Shown: positions 51,881 to 60,287 of the stretch, piece after piece
Layout of the letters: each line of letters opens with the position of its first letter
How positions within the stretch are numbered: position 1 is the first letter of the stretch
Source of the DNA: Flavobacterium collinsii
GTDB taxonomy: Bacteria > Bacteroidota > Bacteroidia > Flavobacteriales > Flavobacteriaceae
Assembly: GCF_902804485.1 (NCBI RefSeq)
Contig: NZ_CADCST010000082.1
Coordinates: forward strand, 1-64,000
Length of the DNA stretch: 64,000 nt
Direction: 5' to 3'
Notes under the pieces: generated by a model
The model's input: only the letters and a program-made list of their open reading frames with translations
Databases searched by the model: none
Told to the model about the DNA's origin: nothing
Translations under genes and position numbers: made by a program

Positions 51881-51926
51881 AGTTTTCAGTTTTCAGACTG
51901 TAAACTGTCACAGAAAACTGAAAACT
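51881..51926. repeat. Stem-loop of family A units after the adenosyltransferase gene
   Basis: AGTTTTCAGTTTTC (51881-51894) and GAAAACTGAAAACT (51913-51926) are exact inverted copies of 14 bases with an 18-base loop. It starts ten bases after the stop and could act as a weak terminator. Confidence 0.7.
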
Positions 51927-51970
51927 AAATGAAACGTTCTTAAATTTTATTAAAATAAATCAAATTTTAC

Positions 51971-52000
51971 TTGTCTTTTTCGGTAAAAAATTTATTTTTG
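51971..52000 (+). promoter_or_regulatory. Promoter of the DUF2795 gene (TTG-N19-TATTTTTG)
   Basis: TTG at 51971-51973 and TATTTTTG at 51993-52000 are 19 bases apart, a near-ideal Bacteroidota promoter, with the ATG 22 bases after the box. Confidence 0.7.
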
Positions 52001-52021
52001 CACAAACTAAACAGATAACAG

Positions 52022-52243
52022 ATGTATTGGACATTAGAATTAGCATCTTATTTAAGTGATGCGCCATGGCCTGCTAACAAAGACGAACTTATTGACTACG
52101 CTATTAGAGCTGGTGCTCCATTAGAAGTAGTAGAAAACCTTCAGTCAATTGAAGACGAAGGCGAGATATATGAATCAATGGAAGAAATTTGGCCTGATTA
52201 TCCAACAGACGAAGATTATCTTTGGAATGAGGATGAATATTAA
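52022..52243 (+). CDS. DUF2795 small acidic protein
   Basis: A 73-residue acidic protein of the DUF2795 family. It begins MYWTLELASYLSDAPWPANKDE and contains YAIRAGAPLEVVENLQSIED, the family core, then a very acidic tail (YPTDEDYLWNEDEY). The family is widespread and uncharacterised. In Bacteroidota it commonly lies before secA, as here, 88 bases apart with a terminator between. It has its own strong promoter. Confidence 0.9.
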   Translation: MYWTLELASYLSDAPWPANKDELIDYAIRAGAPLEVVENLQSIEDEGEIYESMEEIWPDYPTDEDYLWNEDEY

Positions 52244-52258
52244 AAAATAAACCAAAGG

Positions 52259-52288
52259 AAAAAGTCTCATCACCGAGGCTTTTTTTTT
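52259..52288 (+). terminator. Terminator between the DUF2795 gene and secA
   Basis: AAAAAGTCTC and GAGGCTTTTT pair over ten bases with one U-G wobble and a six-base loop, followed by more Ts. Confidence 0.7.
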
Positions 52289-52330
52289 GGTTCAAATACA
52301 CATTTACATAAAATAGAAATACAATAAATC

Positions 52331-55300
52331 ATGAGTTTCATAAACAGTATTATAAAAGTCTTTGTAGGTGATAAATCACAGAAAGATGTCAAAGCTTTAC
52401 AGCCTTACTTAAACAAAATTAAAACATTCGAAACTAGCTTAATGAGTTTGTCTCACGACGAATTAAGAGCGAGAACCGTATTTTTTAAGGAGAAAATAAA
52501 AGAAGCCAGAGCTGATAAAGATGCTAAAATTGCTTCGCTTAAAGCAGAAGTAGAAAACATCGAAGACATCGACAAAAGAGAAGATCTTTATGATGCTATT
52601 GATACTCTTGAAAAAGAAGCTTACGAAATCTCAGAAAAAACTTTATTGGAAATCCTTCCTGAAGCTTTCTCTGTAGTAAAAGAAACGGCACGTCGTTTTA
52701 AAGACAATTCGTTTATTGAAGTTACTGCAACAGCAAAAGACCGCGAATTCTCTGCTGCAAAAACATATGTTACCATTGAAGGCGATAAAGCGACTTGGGC
52801 TAACAAATGGAATGCTGCCGGTAAAGAAATTACCTGGGACATGATTCACTATGATGTTCAGTTAATTGGTGGTATGGTTTTACACGAAGGTAAAGTTGCC
52901 GAGATGCAAACGGGTGAAGGTAAAACTTTAGTTGCGACGCTTCCACTTTACTTAAATGCTTTAACCGGAAACGGAGTTCACTTAGTAACTGTGAATGATT
53001 ACCTGGCAAAACGTGATAGTACCTGGAAAGCACCTTTATTTGAATTTCACGGTTTAACGGTTGATTGTATCGACAATCACCAGCCAAGTACAGAACAAAG
53101 AAAAAAAGCATACGACGCCGATATCACTTACGGAACCAATAATGAATTTGGTTTTGACTACTTAAGAGATAACATGGCACATTCGCCAAGCGATTTAGTA
53201 CAAAGAAAACACAATTATGCTATTGTCGATGAGGTCGATTCTGTATTAATTGATGACGCCAGAACTCCTCTTATTATCTCTGGACCAGTTCCACAAGGAG
53301 ACCGTCACGAATTTAATGAACTGAAACCAAAAATCGAAAACTTAGTAGCACAGCAACGTCAGTTAGCGAACGGTTTCCTGTCAGAAGCTAAAAAATTAAT
53401 TAAGGAAGGAAACACTAAAGAAGGTGGATTCTTATTGTTAAGAGCTTACAGAAGTTTACCTAAAAATAAAGCATTAATTAAATTTTTGAGTGAAGAAGGA
53501 ATCAAACAATTACTTCAAAAAACCGAAAATCAATACATGCAGGATAACAATCGCGAAATGCACAAAGTGGATGAAGCTTTGTATTTTGTAATTGAAGAAA
53601 AAAACAATCAGGTTGAATTGACTGACAATGGTATTCAATACCTTTCAGGAGATACTGATTCGGATTTTTTCGTACTTCCGGATATTGGAACTGAAATTGC
53701 CGCTATCGAAAAACAAAAACTGGACAAAGACGGTGAAGCAGAAGCTAAAGAAAGATTATTCCAGGATTTTGGAGTAAAAAGCGAACGTATCCACACCCTT
53801 ACTCAGCTTTTGAAAGCATACGCTCTTTTTGAAAAGGATGTAGAATATGTGATCATGGACAACAAAATTATGATTGTCGATGAGCAAACAGGTCGTATCA
53901 TGGACGGTCGTCGTTATTCTGACGGTTTACACCAAGCGATCGAAGCTAAAGAGAATGTAAAAATCGAAGCTGCTACACAAACTTTTGCAACAGTTACATT
54001 ACAGAATTATTTCAGAATGTACAGCAAATTAGGAGGTATGACAGGTACGGCTGTTACAGAAGCAGGAGAGTTATGGCAGATTTACAAATTAGACGTTGTT
54101 GAAATTCCAACCAACCGTCCGATCGCGAGAATAGACAAAGAAGATTATATCTATAAAACTACACGTGAGAAATTCAATGCTGTAATCGAAGATGTTACTG
54201 AACTATCAAACGCAGGAAGACCAGTTTTAATTGGAACAACTTCTGTAGAGATTTCAGAATTATTAAGCCGAATGTTAAAAATGAGAGGCGTTACGCATAA
54301 CGTTTTGAATGCTAAAATGCACAAACAAGAGGCACAAATCGTAGAAGAAGCAGGAAAAGCCGGAGTGGTAACTATTGCAACCAACATGGCTGGTCGTGGT
54401 ACCGATATTAAATTAACACCTGAGGTAAAAGCTGCCGGAGGTTTAGCCATCGTTGGTACTGAGCGTCATGATTCACGTCGTGTAGACAGACAGTTACGTG
54501 GTCGTGCAGGTCGTCAGGGAGATCCGGGAAGTTCTCAATTTTATGTTTCGCTTGAAGACAACCTAATGCGTTTATTTGGTTCTGAAAGAGTAGCTAAAGT
54601 TATGGACAGAATGGGACTTCAGGAAGGTGAAGTTATCCAACATTCTATGATGACTAAATCTATCGAGCGTGCTCAGAAAAAAGTAGAAGAAAACAACTTT
54701 GGTGTTCGTAAACGTTTATTAGAATATGATGACGTAATGAACTCTCAACGTGAAGTAGTATACAAACGTCGTCGTCACGCATTATTTGGTGAGCGTTTGA
54801 AACTGGATATTGCAAACATGCTTTATGATACTTGCGAATTAATCGTAAGCAACAATAAAATAGCTAATGATTTCAAAACATTTGATTTTGATTTAATTCG
54901 TTATTTCGGAATTACATCTCCAATTTCTGAAGCAGATTTTACAAAATTATCAGATATTGAAGTAACTGGAAAAGTGTACAAAGAAGCTTTAGCATTTTAT
55001 ACTGAAAAAACAGAAAGAAGTGCCAGAGAAGCTTTCCCAATCATTAAAGGAGTTTACGAAGAGCCAAACAATCATTTTGAGCGCATTGTAGTTCCTTTTA
55101 CTGACGGTATCAAAACGCTGAATGTTGTAACTGATTTGAAAAAAGCATACGACAGTGAAGGAGCTCAGTTAATTGCTGATTTCGAGAAAAACATCACACT
55201 TTCTATCGTTGATGAGGCTTGGAAAAAGCACTTGCGTAAAATGGACGAATTGAAACAATCTGTTCAATTGGCCGTTCACGAGCAAAAAGATCCATTGCTT

Positions 55301-55672
55301 ATTTACAAATTAGAAGCTTTCAATTTGTTCAGAGGAATGTTAGACAACGTTAATAAAGAGGTAATTTCATTCTTATTCAAAGGTGATTTACCAGCTCAAA
55401 ACGTTCCTGAAATTCACGAAGCTAAAGAAGTACGTCAAAAAGAAAACTTCAAATTAAGCAAAGACGAAATCGTAAACAGTGAGGAAATCAACCGTGAAGC
55501 GGGAGAAACACAACAACGTCAGGTTACAGAAACAATTGTGAGAGACATGCCAAAAATCAACCGTAATGATACTGTAACAGTTCAGGAAGTTGCAACCGGT
55601 AAAACAGAAACAATGAAATTTAAAAAAGCGGAATCTTTAGTAGCCTCAGGCGAATGGGTTATCGTTAAATAA
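52331..55672 (+). CDS. secA: Preprotein translocase ATPase SecA
   Basis: Motor of the Sec pathway that drives unfolded preproteins through SecYEG. The 1,113-residue length is the long Bacteroidota form. The first ATPase domain has [11 protein letters not shown] (about 192-202) and [24 protein letters not shown] (about 295-318). Further on are [21 protein letters not shown] and the [15 protein letters not shown] motif, then the helical scaffold and wing domains. An insert of about 100 residues after the DEVD region is typical of this group. The C-terminus lacks the cysteine zinc motif and ends in a conserved tail, [15 protein letters not shown] strong double hairpin follows. Confidence 0.98.
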   Translation: MSFINSIIKVFVGDKSQKDVKALQPYLNKIKTFETSLMSLSHDELRARTVFFKEKIKEARADKDAKIASLKAEVENIEDIDKREDLYDAIDTLEKEAYEISEKTLLEILPEAFSVVKETARRFKDNSFIEVTATAKDREFSAAKTYVTIEGDKATWANKWNAAGKEITWDMIHYDVQLIGGMVLHEGKVAEMQTGEGKTLVATLPLYLNALTGNGVHLVTVNDYLAKRDSTWKAPLFEFHGLTVDCIDNHQPSTEQRKKAYDADITYGTNNEFGFDYLRDNMAHSPSDLVQRKHNYAIVDEVDSVLIDDARTPLIISGPVPQGDRHEFNELKPKIENLVAQQRQLANGFLSEAKKLIKEGNTKEGGFLLLRAYRSLPKNKALIKFLSEEGIKQLLQKTENQYMQDNNREMHKVDEALYFVIEEKNNQVELTDNGIQYLSGDTDSDFFVLPDIGTEIAAIEKQKLDKDGEAEAKERLFQDFGVKSERIHTLTQLLKAYALFEKDVEYVIMDNKIMIVDEQTGRIMDGRRYSDGLHQAIEAKENVKIEAATQTFATVTLQNYFRMYSKLGGMTGTAVTEAGELWQIYKLDVVEIPTNRPIARIDKEDYIYKTTREKFNAVIEDVTELSNAGRPVLIGTTSVEISELLSRMLKMRGVTHNVLNAKMHKQEAQIVEEAGKAGVVTIATNMAGRGTDIKLTPEVKAAGGLAIVGTERHDSRRVDRQLRGRAGRQGDPGSSQFYVSLEDNLMRLFGSERVAKVMDRMGLQEGEVIQHSMMTKSIERAQKKVEENNFGVRKRLLEYDDVMNSQREVVYKRRRHALFGERLKLDIANMLYDTCELIVSNNKIANDFKTFDFDLIRYFGITSPISEADFTKLSDIEVTGKVYKEALAFYTEKTERSAREAFPIIKGVYEEPNNHFERIVVPFTDGIKTLNVVTDLKKAYDSEGAQLIADFEKNITLSIVDEAWKKHLRKMDELKQSVQLAVHEQKDPLLIYKLEAFNLFRGMLDNVNKEVISFLFKGDLPAQNVPEIHEAKEVRQKENFKLSKDEIVNSEEINREAGETQQRQVTETIVRDMPKINRNDTVTVQEVATGKTETMKFKKAESLVASGEWVIVK

Positions 55673-55680
55673 AGTAAAGC

Positions 55681-55705
55681 CAACAGGTTTTTTAAAAACC
55701 TGTTG
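55681..55705 (+). terminator. First hairpin after secA
   Basis: CAACAGGTTTTT and AAAAACCTGTTG form a perfect 12-base stem around a single base. It lacks a strong T run, so it probably aids the next hairpin or protects the 3' end. Confidence 0.6.
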
Positions 55706-55722
55706 ACCTTATTATTCTGGAA

Positions 55723-55761
55723 ATATCCGTAGGTACAAAAAGTACCTACGGATATTTTTTT
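55723..55761 (+). terminator. Main terminator after secA
   Basis: ATATCCGTAGGTAC and GTACCTACGGATAT form a perfect 14-base stem with a five-base loop, followed by seven Ts. Confidence 0.92.
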
Positions 55762-55804
55762 ATAAAAAAATCAGTATTTGTTCGTTCAAAAAACGATTAT
55801 AATG

Positions 55805-55812
55805 TATTTTTG
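55805..55812 (+). promoter_or_regulatory. -7 promoter box of the metal-acquisition locus
   Basis: TATTTTTG fits TAnnTTTG. A TTG lies at 55778-55780, 24 bases upstream, slightly farther than ideal. Transcription would begin near 55819, so the TTG inside this box cannot be the start codon of the next gene. Confidence 0.5.
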
Positions 55813-55836
55813 CATTCGAAACAACGAAATCAACTC

Positions 55837-56214
55837 TTGAAGAAGTTATTTACCATATTTCTTTCCTGTATGCTCCTAGTGCCCTCATTCGGCAGTTTTG
55901 TTGTTTATACCTCTTTCAAATTAAATCAGGACGAAATATCAAAAACAATTTGTGTACAACGTAAAATGGTTTTTAATACCTGTAACGGTCGTTGTGAACT
56001 TCAAAAAAGTTTAAAAAAATACGCCGACAACGAAAAGAAAATGCAAAACAACCTGAAAGACAAATCAGAAGTAGTTTACATTCAAAATACAAGTACAGCA
56101 GATTTCAAACTGGTAACTCCAATAGCATCTAAAGCAAAAAATTATGCTTCTTTAGACAAAAAACCAATTTCGGTTTCTATTGCTACCTTCCACCCTCCAT
56201 CCTATTTTATATAA
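55837..56214 (+). CDS. Three-cysteine exported protein, copy 1
   Basis: A 125-residue protein I cannot name, starting at TTG 55837 (MKKLFTIFLSCMLLV). A hydrophobic leader or anchor (about 1-25) is followed by FKLNQDEISKTICVQRKM, then NTCNGRCELQKSLKKYADNEKKM, so the cysteines lie at 39, 49 and 53 (C-x9-C-x3-C), and a conserved C-terminal THFHPPSY-like end (TFHPPSYFI). It is about three quarters identical, without gaps, to the protein at 59818. Its position before an MbnP-family gene and the spaced cysteines suggest metal or thiol chemistry outside the cytoplasm, which is inference. Confidence 0.78.
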   Translation: MKKLFTIFLSCMLLVPSFGSFVVYTSFKLNQDEISKTICVQRKMVFNTCNGRCELQKSLKKYADNEKKMQNNLKDKSEVVYIQNTSTADFKLVTPIASKAKNYASLDKKPISVSIATFHPPSYFI

Positions 56215-56248
56215 TTTTTAAATCACATTTCAACATCAATTGAAATGA

Positions 56249-56277
56249 TTTTCATTGTACCCAGAAAACAATGAAAA
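56249..56277 (+). promoter_or_regulatory. Stem-loop before the MbnP-like gene
   Basis: TTTTCATTGT (56249-56258) and ACAATGAAAA (56268-56277) form a perfect ten-base stem with a nine-base loop, about 52 bases before the MbnP-like start. It could be an operator, an RNA processing site or an attenuator; nothing more can be said. Confidence 0.45.
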
Positions 56278-56329
56278 CGTGTCTACGCACACCTTACATT
56301 TAAAATTACAATTATATAAAATTCATAAA

Positions 56330-57130
56330 ATGAAAAATACTTTATACAAAGCCCTTGCTATTGTAGCACTATCTATATCCTTAATCTCATGTTCAAACGA
56401 TGACAACCAGGAAGTTTCCGGTAATGGAAAATTAATCCTGAAGTTTGACAACTCCTACGGCGCCAACGATCTTATCCTCAATACTCAACCCAATAAAACT
56501 TCAAATAACGAAGTATTAAAAATCAGTCTGGTTAAATATATCGTGAGCAATATTGTTTTAACGAAAGCCGATGGTACCACCTATACTTATCCAAAAAGCA
56601 AAAGCTATTTCATTGCAGATGAGGCAACTGCCGAAGGACGTGCGTTTGAACTGACCGATATTCCTGCGGGAGATTACGTCAAAGTAAAATTCGGAATTGG
56701 AGTTGATGAAGACCAGTGGAAACTTGGTGCTGCCGGACAGGGTAACTTTTTAGCTCAAGCCGACGCAGCAGGAATGATGTGGTCATGGGCAGCGGGTTAC
56801 AAATTCTTTGCTTTGGAAGGAACTTTCACCTCTGCAACCGTTACTAAAGCAACTCCGTTTATGATCCATACCGGTAAAACAGGAACTGACTACAACTATA
56901 CCGAAGTTGCAATTAATTTACCAACAAAAGCACTTGTTCGTACCACTATTACACCCCAAGTTCACTTTATAACCGACTTGTCTAAAATCATCGACGGAAC
57001 CAACAAAATTATCCTTTCCGACAACAATATGGGCGGCATGGGCGCTATGATTATGGGCGGTGCAAAACTGCCGTTAATCACTAAAAACATTTCAACAATG
57101 TTTAGAGTAGATCACGTACATAACGACTAA
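56330..57130 (+). CDS. MbnP-family copper-binding lipoprotein
   Basis: A 266-residue lipoprotein. The start ATG 56330 (MKNTLYKALAIVALSISLISC, Cys21) gives a proper lipobox; the TTG 75 bases upstream does not. It is beta-rich, with the family landmarks LKFDNSYG, KISLVKYIVSNI, GIGVDEDQWK and MMWSWAAGYKFFALEGTF. In methanotrophs MbnP partners MbnH, which oxidises a tryptophan of MbnP to kynurenine to make a copper site. Tryptophans 130, 151 and 153 are candidates here. The tail has FRVDHVHND, possible extra metal ligands. The next gene encodes the MbnH-like partner. Copper as the metal is inference from the family. Confidence 0.86.
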   Translation: MKNTLYKALAIVALSISLISCSNDDNQEVSGNGKLILKFDNSYGANDLILNTQPNKTSNNEVLKISLVKYIVSNIVLTKADGTTYTYPKSKSYFIADEATAEGRAFELTDIPAGDYVKVKFGIGVDEDQWKLGAAGQGNFLAQADAAGMMWSWAAGYKFFALEGTFTSATVTKATPFMIHTGKTGTDYNYTEVAINLPTKALVRTTITPQVHFITDLSKIIDGTNKIILSDNNMGGMGAMIMGGAKLPLITKNISTMFRVDHVHND

Positions 57131-57189
57131 TTTATTTTTAAGAAGTACAAACCTTAGGGGAAATAAAACCTGAGTTTTCCAACATGCCT

Positions 57190-57224
57190 TATCTTTTGTG
57201 TCCGCCAAAATGGACATAAAAGAA
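57190..57224. repeat. Core of a family E repeat, copy 2
   Basis: TCTTTTGTGTCCGCC and GGACATAAAAGA form an imperfect palindrome matching the centre of the element at 5165. The ends of the full element are not clear here. Confidence 0.55.
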
Positions 57225-57363
57225 TATTGGTAAGGAAAAACAACACTGCTGCTTCTACAAATCAAAGAGTAATCCCGATAAAAAAACTACTTGTTCTACT
57301 TGCATCAATTCGTGTAAGTAGTGGTAGAAAAATTCTCTTTACTCTTTTTATACTTTAAAAATC

Positions 57364-58404
57364 ATGCTGAAAATAAAACATTTTCTATGGTTACTGCTTC
57401 CGCTGATGTGGAGTTGCTCTAATCAGGAAGAAGAATACGTAAACATTCCTTTAGAATTTACTGTTCCCTCGAACTTTCCTGCTTTAGCGTATAACATTGC
57501 GCAGAATCCTCCGACTGAAAAAGGATTTGAACTGGGCAAAAAACTATTTTATGACGGACGTTTAGCGTCTGACGGCGTAGTTTCCTGTGGCTTTTGTCAC
57601 ATACAGGCCAACGCCTTCACCCATCACGGACACACCGTAAGTCATGGCGTGAATGATGCTCAGGGAACACGAAATACACCATCGATTCAGAATCTGGCTT
57701 ACCAGCCGATATTTATGTACGATGGAGCTGCAGACCATTTAGACCTGCAACCTATAGTTCCCTTAACGAGCATTATAGAAATGAATGGAGATCTGAATGC
57801 TATTCTGAAGATGATGAAAGGCGACAAAGAGTACAAAAAATTATTTGGACAAGCTTTTAATGACGGGGAAATCTCAACCGAAAATATGCTAAAAGCGCTT
57901 TCGCAGTTTATGGTTATGGTTACTTCTTCTAATTCAAAGTTTGACAAATACAGACGTAAAGAACCCGGTGGAACTTTAACAGCTGATGAATTGGCCGGAT
58001 ATGATTTATTCAAATCTAAATGTGCCTCCTGCCATGCCACCGACTTACAGACAGACAATTCTTTTCGCAACAACGGCCTGGCGGTAAACCCAATGGTGAA
58101 CGATGTTGGGAGATATAAAGTCACTGAGTTAGCGAGCGACTATTACAAATTCAAAGTACCTAGTTTACGAAATGTGGAAGTTTCAGGACCTTATATGCAC
58201 GACGGACGATTTGGCACTTTAGAAGGTGTTCTGGAGCACTACGCAAGTGGTATAGAATCTTCGCCAACACTGGATCCGATATTAAAGCAAAATGGAAAGT
58301 TTGGAATTCAACTTACGGATACCGAAAAAACAAAAATAATAGCGTTTTTAAAAACGCTAACAGATAATCAGTATTTGACAGATAAGCGTTTTGCAGAATA
58401 TTAA
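57364..58404 (+). CDS. MbnH-like di-haem cytochrome c peroxidase family lipoprotein
   Basis: A 346-residue extracytoplasmic di-haem enzyme of the MauG/CcpA superfamily. The leader ends in LMWSC (Cys18). Two c-type haem motifs are CGFCH (75-79) and CASCH (220-224). Following them come FTHHGHTVSHG, GTRNTPSIQN, LDLQPIVPL and VPSLRNVEVSGPYMHDGRFGTLEGVLEHY, all typical of the family. Directly after an MbnP gene the expected role is MbnH-like oxidation of an MbnP tryptophan rather than simple peroxide removal. It is separated from MbnP by a 233-base gap with a repeat, so co-transcription is likely but not certain. Confidence 0.9.
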   Translation: MLKIKHFLWLLLPLMWSCSNQEEEYVNIPLEFTVPSNFPALAYNIAQNPPTEKGFELGKKLFYDGRLASDGVVSCGFCHIQANAFTHHGHTVSHGVNDAQGTRNTPSIQNLAYQPIFMYDGAADHLDLQPIVPLTSIIEMNGDLNAILKMMKGDKEYKKLFGQAFNDGEISTENMLKALSQFMVMVTSSNSKFDKYRRKEPGGTLTADELAGYDLFKSKCASCHATDLQTDNSFRNNGLAVNPMVNDVGRYKVTELASDYYKFKVPSLRNVEVSGPYMHDGRFGTLEGVLEHYASGIESSPTLDPILKQNGKFGIQLTDTEKTKIIAFLKTLTDNQYLTDKRFAEY

Positions 58405-58430
58405 AGAAAGACATTAAACCGTTTTTTTTT

Positions 58431-58564
58431 AATACATAGAAACATAGATTCGTTTAATCACAAAAGGCGCTTCACTTACATTAACAAACATAGCTATGTG
58501 TAAATGATGTGTCATTTATTTTAACCTTTTTCAAGAGACTTTATTCTATGTTTCTATGTGTTAA
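58431..58564 (-). repeat. Long palindromic element, family D, copy 2 (inverted)
   Basis: AATACATAGAAACATAGATT (58431-58450) is mirrored by ATTCTATGTTTCTATGTGTTAA (58543-58564). The centre has ACATAGCTATGTG and the core AAAAGGCGCTTCACTT, the reverse of the core in copy D1 at 49214. Confidence 0.82.
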
Positions 58565-58614
58565 AATTAATTGTACCTAATGGCATAAAATAAAATTAAA
58601 ATAAAAACCGGAGT

Positions 58615-58804
58615 CCTAGCCCCGATTACTTCACCTAACTTTTATTTTCATAGGAGTTCAGTGAATTATATTTGAAGTGAAAAGTCTTTTTGAAAAAAGA
58701 CCTAATTTTTCCTGGGTTTATAAAGCGACCAGCGGAAGCTTTGTAAAAACATAGAAAAATTGGATTTTGAAAAAAGCTTGAAACGAAAAGCGGGATCAGC
58801 TCCT
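58615..58804 (+). repeat. Expanded family E repeat, copy 3
   Basis: It has the family E ends, TCCTAGCCCCGAT at the left and GCGGGATCAGCTCCT at the right, but about 160 bases of different sequence between them, including AAAAGTCTTTTTGAAAAAAGACC, which can fold. Confidence 0.6.
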
Positions 58805-58817
58805 AAAAACAATAAAA

Positions 58818-59783
58818 ATGAAAATAAAAAAAACAATAGTAATATTAATGCTTTTGGTTGGTTTTTCGGCCTTTAGTTTTACTGCAAAAGATAGCATTTC
58901 GGCCTTTACTTTTCAGCGTTTGGCAATGATGGAAGATTTTGATTGCGATGCGTGCGGATGTTCAGCAAGTGGTGGAAGTATGGGTTTTGGCTCGATGCTA
59001 AACAATAATTTTGTAGGCTTGAGATATATGAAACAAAGCTATACAAGTCGCGACGGAATCTTTGCCAATTCACCTTGGATCGATGAAAACTTCAATACGA
59101 TTCAGGCTTGGACGCGAGTTCCGGTGACGGAGAAAATTCAGATTTCGGCGTTAGTTCCGTATCATTTTAACGAAAGACAATTAACTGCCGGAACAGAAAA
59201 CATCGAAGGATTAGGTGATATTACTGTGATGGCTTTGTATACGGTTTTTGAAACCAAAAAAGACAGCACCTTTTTTACGCATAAAATAAATTTGGGTGGC
59301 GGTATAAAACTTCCTACCGGAAAATTTAAAGAAGCAAATAATTTAGGAAGCATTAATCAGAGTTTTCAGTTGGGAACCGGAAGCTGGGATTTTCCGTTAG
59401 TTTCTGAATATGTGGTAAAGCATAAAAACTTAGGCTTAAACACAACGCTAAACTACATTTTTAAAACTGAAAATAGTAAAAATTACCAATACGGCGATCA
59501 GTTTAATTATGCCGGAACGTTCTTTTATTTGTTCGATTTAAAATCAATTCAAATTGTTCCGCAAGCAGGTTTAGCGGGCGAGGTCTACCAAACCAACCAA
59601 CAACACGGATTGAATTTACCTAATACAGCCGGTGATATTTTGTTTGGCAAATTTGGCATCGAAGCCGGAAAAGATAAATTTTCGGTAGGAATTAATGCGA
59701 TGTTGCCTATTAACCAAAACTTATCAAGCGGTAATATGGAGGCAAATTACAGATGGAGCATCAACTTAAATTATACCCTGTAA
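58818..59783 (+). CDS. Outer-membrane beta-barrel protein with N-terminal CxxCxC cluster
   Basis: A 321-residue exported protein. After a signal peptide (about 1-22) the mature N-terminus carries FDCDACGCSASGGSMG with cysteines 43, 46 and 48 (CxxCxC), a likely metal site. The rest has the strand pattern of an outer-membrane barrel (FVGLRYMKQSYTSRDG, GGGIKLPTGKF, TAGDILFGKFGIEAG) and ends in WSINLNYTL. Similar transporter-like proteins occur beside MbnP/MbnH genes in Bacteroidota. The barrel together with the TonB receptor downstream may form the outer-membrane part of the system. Confidence 0.78.
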   Translation: MKIKKTIVILMLLVGFSAFSFTAKDSISAFTFQRLAMMEDFDCDACGCSASGGSMGFGSMLNNNFVGLRYMKQSYTSRDGIFANSPWIDENFNTIQAWTRVPVTEKIQISALVPYHFNERQLTAGTENIEGLGDITVMALYTVFETKKDSTFFTHKINLGGGIKLPTGKFKEANNLGSINQSFQLGTGSWDFPLVSEYVVKHKNLGLNTTLNYIFKTENSKNYQYGDQFNYAGTFFYLFDLKSIQIVPQAGLAGEVYQTNQQHGLNLPNTAGDILFGKFGIEAGKDKFSVGINAMLPINQNLSSGNMEANYRWSINLNYTL

Positions 59784-59817
59784 TTTTTAAAACAGAAGAA
59801 AAACAACGAAACAAGCT

Positions 59818-60195
59818 TTGAGAAAAATTGTCATCATATTTCTTTCCTTCATGCTTTTAATGCCATCATTTGGCAGTTTCTGCGTTTACACGGTATTTAA
59901 GCTCAATCAGGAAGAGATATCAAAGACTATTTGTGTACAACGCAAAATGCTTTTTAATAGTTGTAATGGTCGATGCGAACTTCAGAAGAGCTTGAAAAAA
60001 TATGATGATAACGAAAAAAGAATGCACGACAATTTGAAAGACAAAGCAGAGGTAGTCTACATTCAGAATATCATTATAGCCGATTTTAAAATAATCCCAC
60101 CAACAGAATCGACAGCGAAAATTTTTGCTCCCACGGATAAAAAACCTGTTTCGGTTTCGAATACTACTTTTCATCCACCGTCTTATTTGATATAG
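59818..60195 (+). CDS. Three-cysteine exported protein, copy 2
   Basis: Paralogue of the protein at 55837, equal in length (125 residues) and aligned without gaps at about three quarters identity. The start TTG 59818 (MRKIVIIFLSFMLLM) is at the same place, and the bases before it (AACAACGAAA...TTGA) are also shared. Cysteines 39, 49 and 53 and the FHPPSYLI end are kept, and it gains one more Cys at 22 in the anchor. It lies 34 bases after the barrel gene and 92 before the TonB receptor. Function unknown; linkage to metal uptake is inferred. Confidence 0.78.
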   Translation: MRKIVIIFLSFMLLMPSFGSFCVYTVFKLNQEEISKTICVQRKMLFNSCNGRCELQKSLKKYDDNEKRMHDNLKDKAEVVYIQNIIIADFKIIPPTESTAKIFAPTDKKPVSVSNTTFHPPSYLI

Positions 60196-60206
60196 ATTTT
60201 AGTCCC

Positions 60207-60258
60207 GCTTTTCAATTCTTTTGAAAAGCTTTTTCGGCATTCTGTCAAGAAAATGTCG
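60207..60258 (+). promoter_or_regulatory. Two stem-loops before the TonB receptor gene
   Basis: GCTTTTCAA/TTGAAAAGC (60207-60229) is a perfect nine-base stem, and CGGCATT/AATGTCG (60235-60258) a second with one G-U pair. They lie 30-80 bases before the receptor start. The flanks resemble a degenerate family E element, so these may be repeat remnants or regulatory folds. Confidence 0.45.
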
Positions 60259-60287
60259 GGTACTTTTTAAAATTTATATCATTTAAA

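Larger units (their letters stand above)
58405..58817. other. Gap of about 410 bases filled by two repeats
   Basis: No gene is seen. The gap holds repeat D2 (58431-58564) and a large family E element (58615-58804). Confidence 0.7.

Noticed and set aside
57699-58124. 141-codon open frame on the minus strand
   Set aside because: It lies wholly inside the di-haem peroxidase gene, which has both haem motifs and clear family sequence; the opposite frame has no recognisable features.
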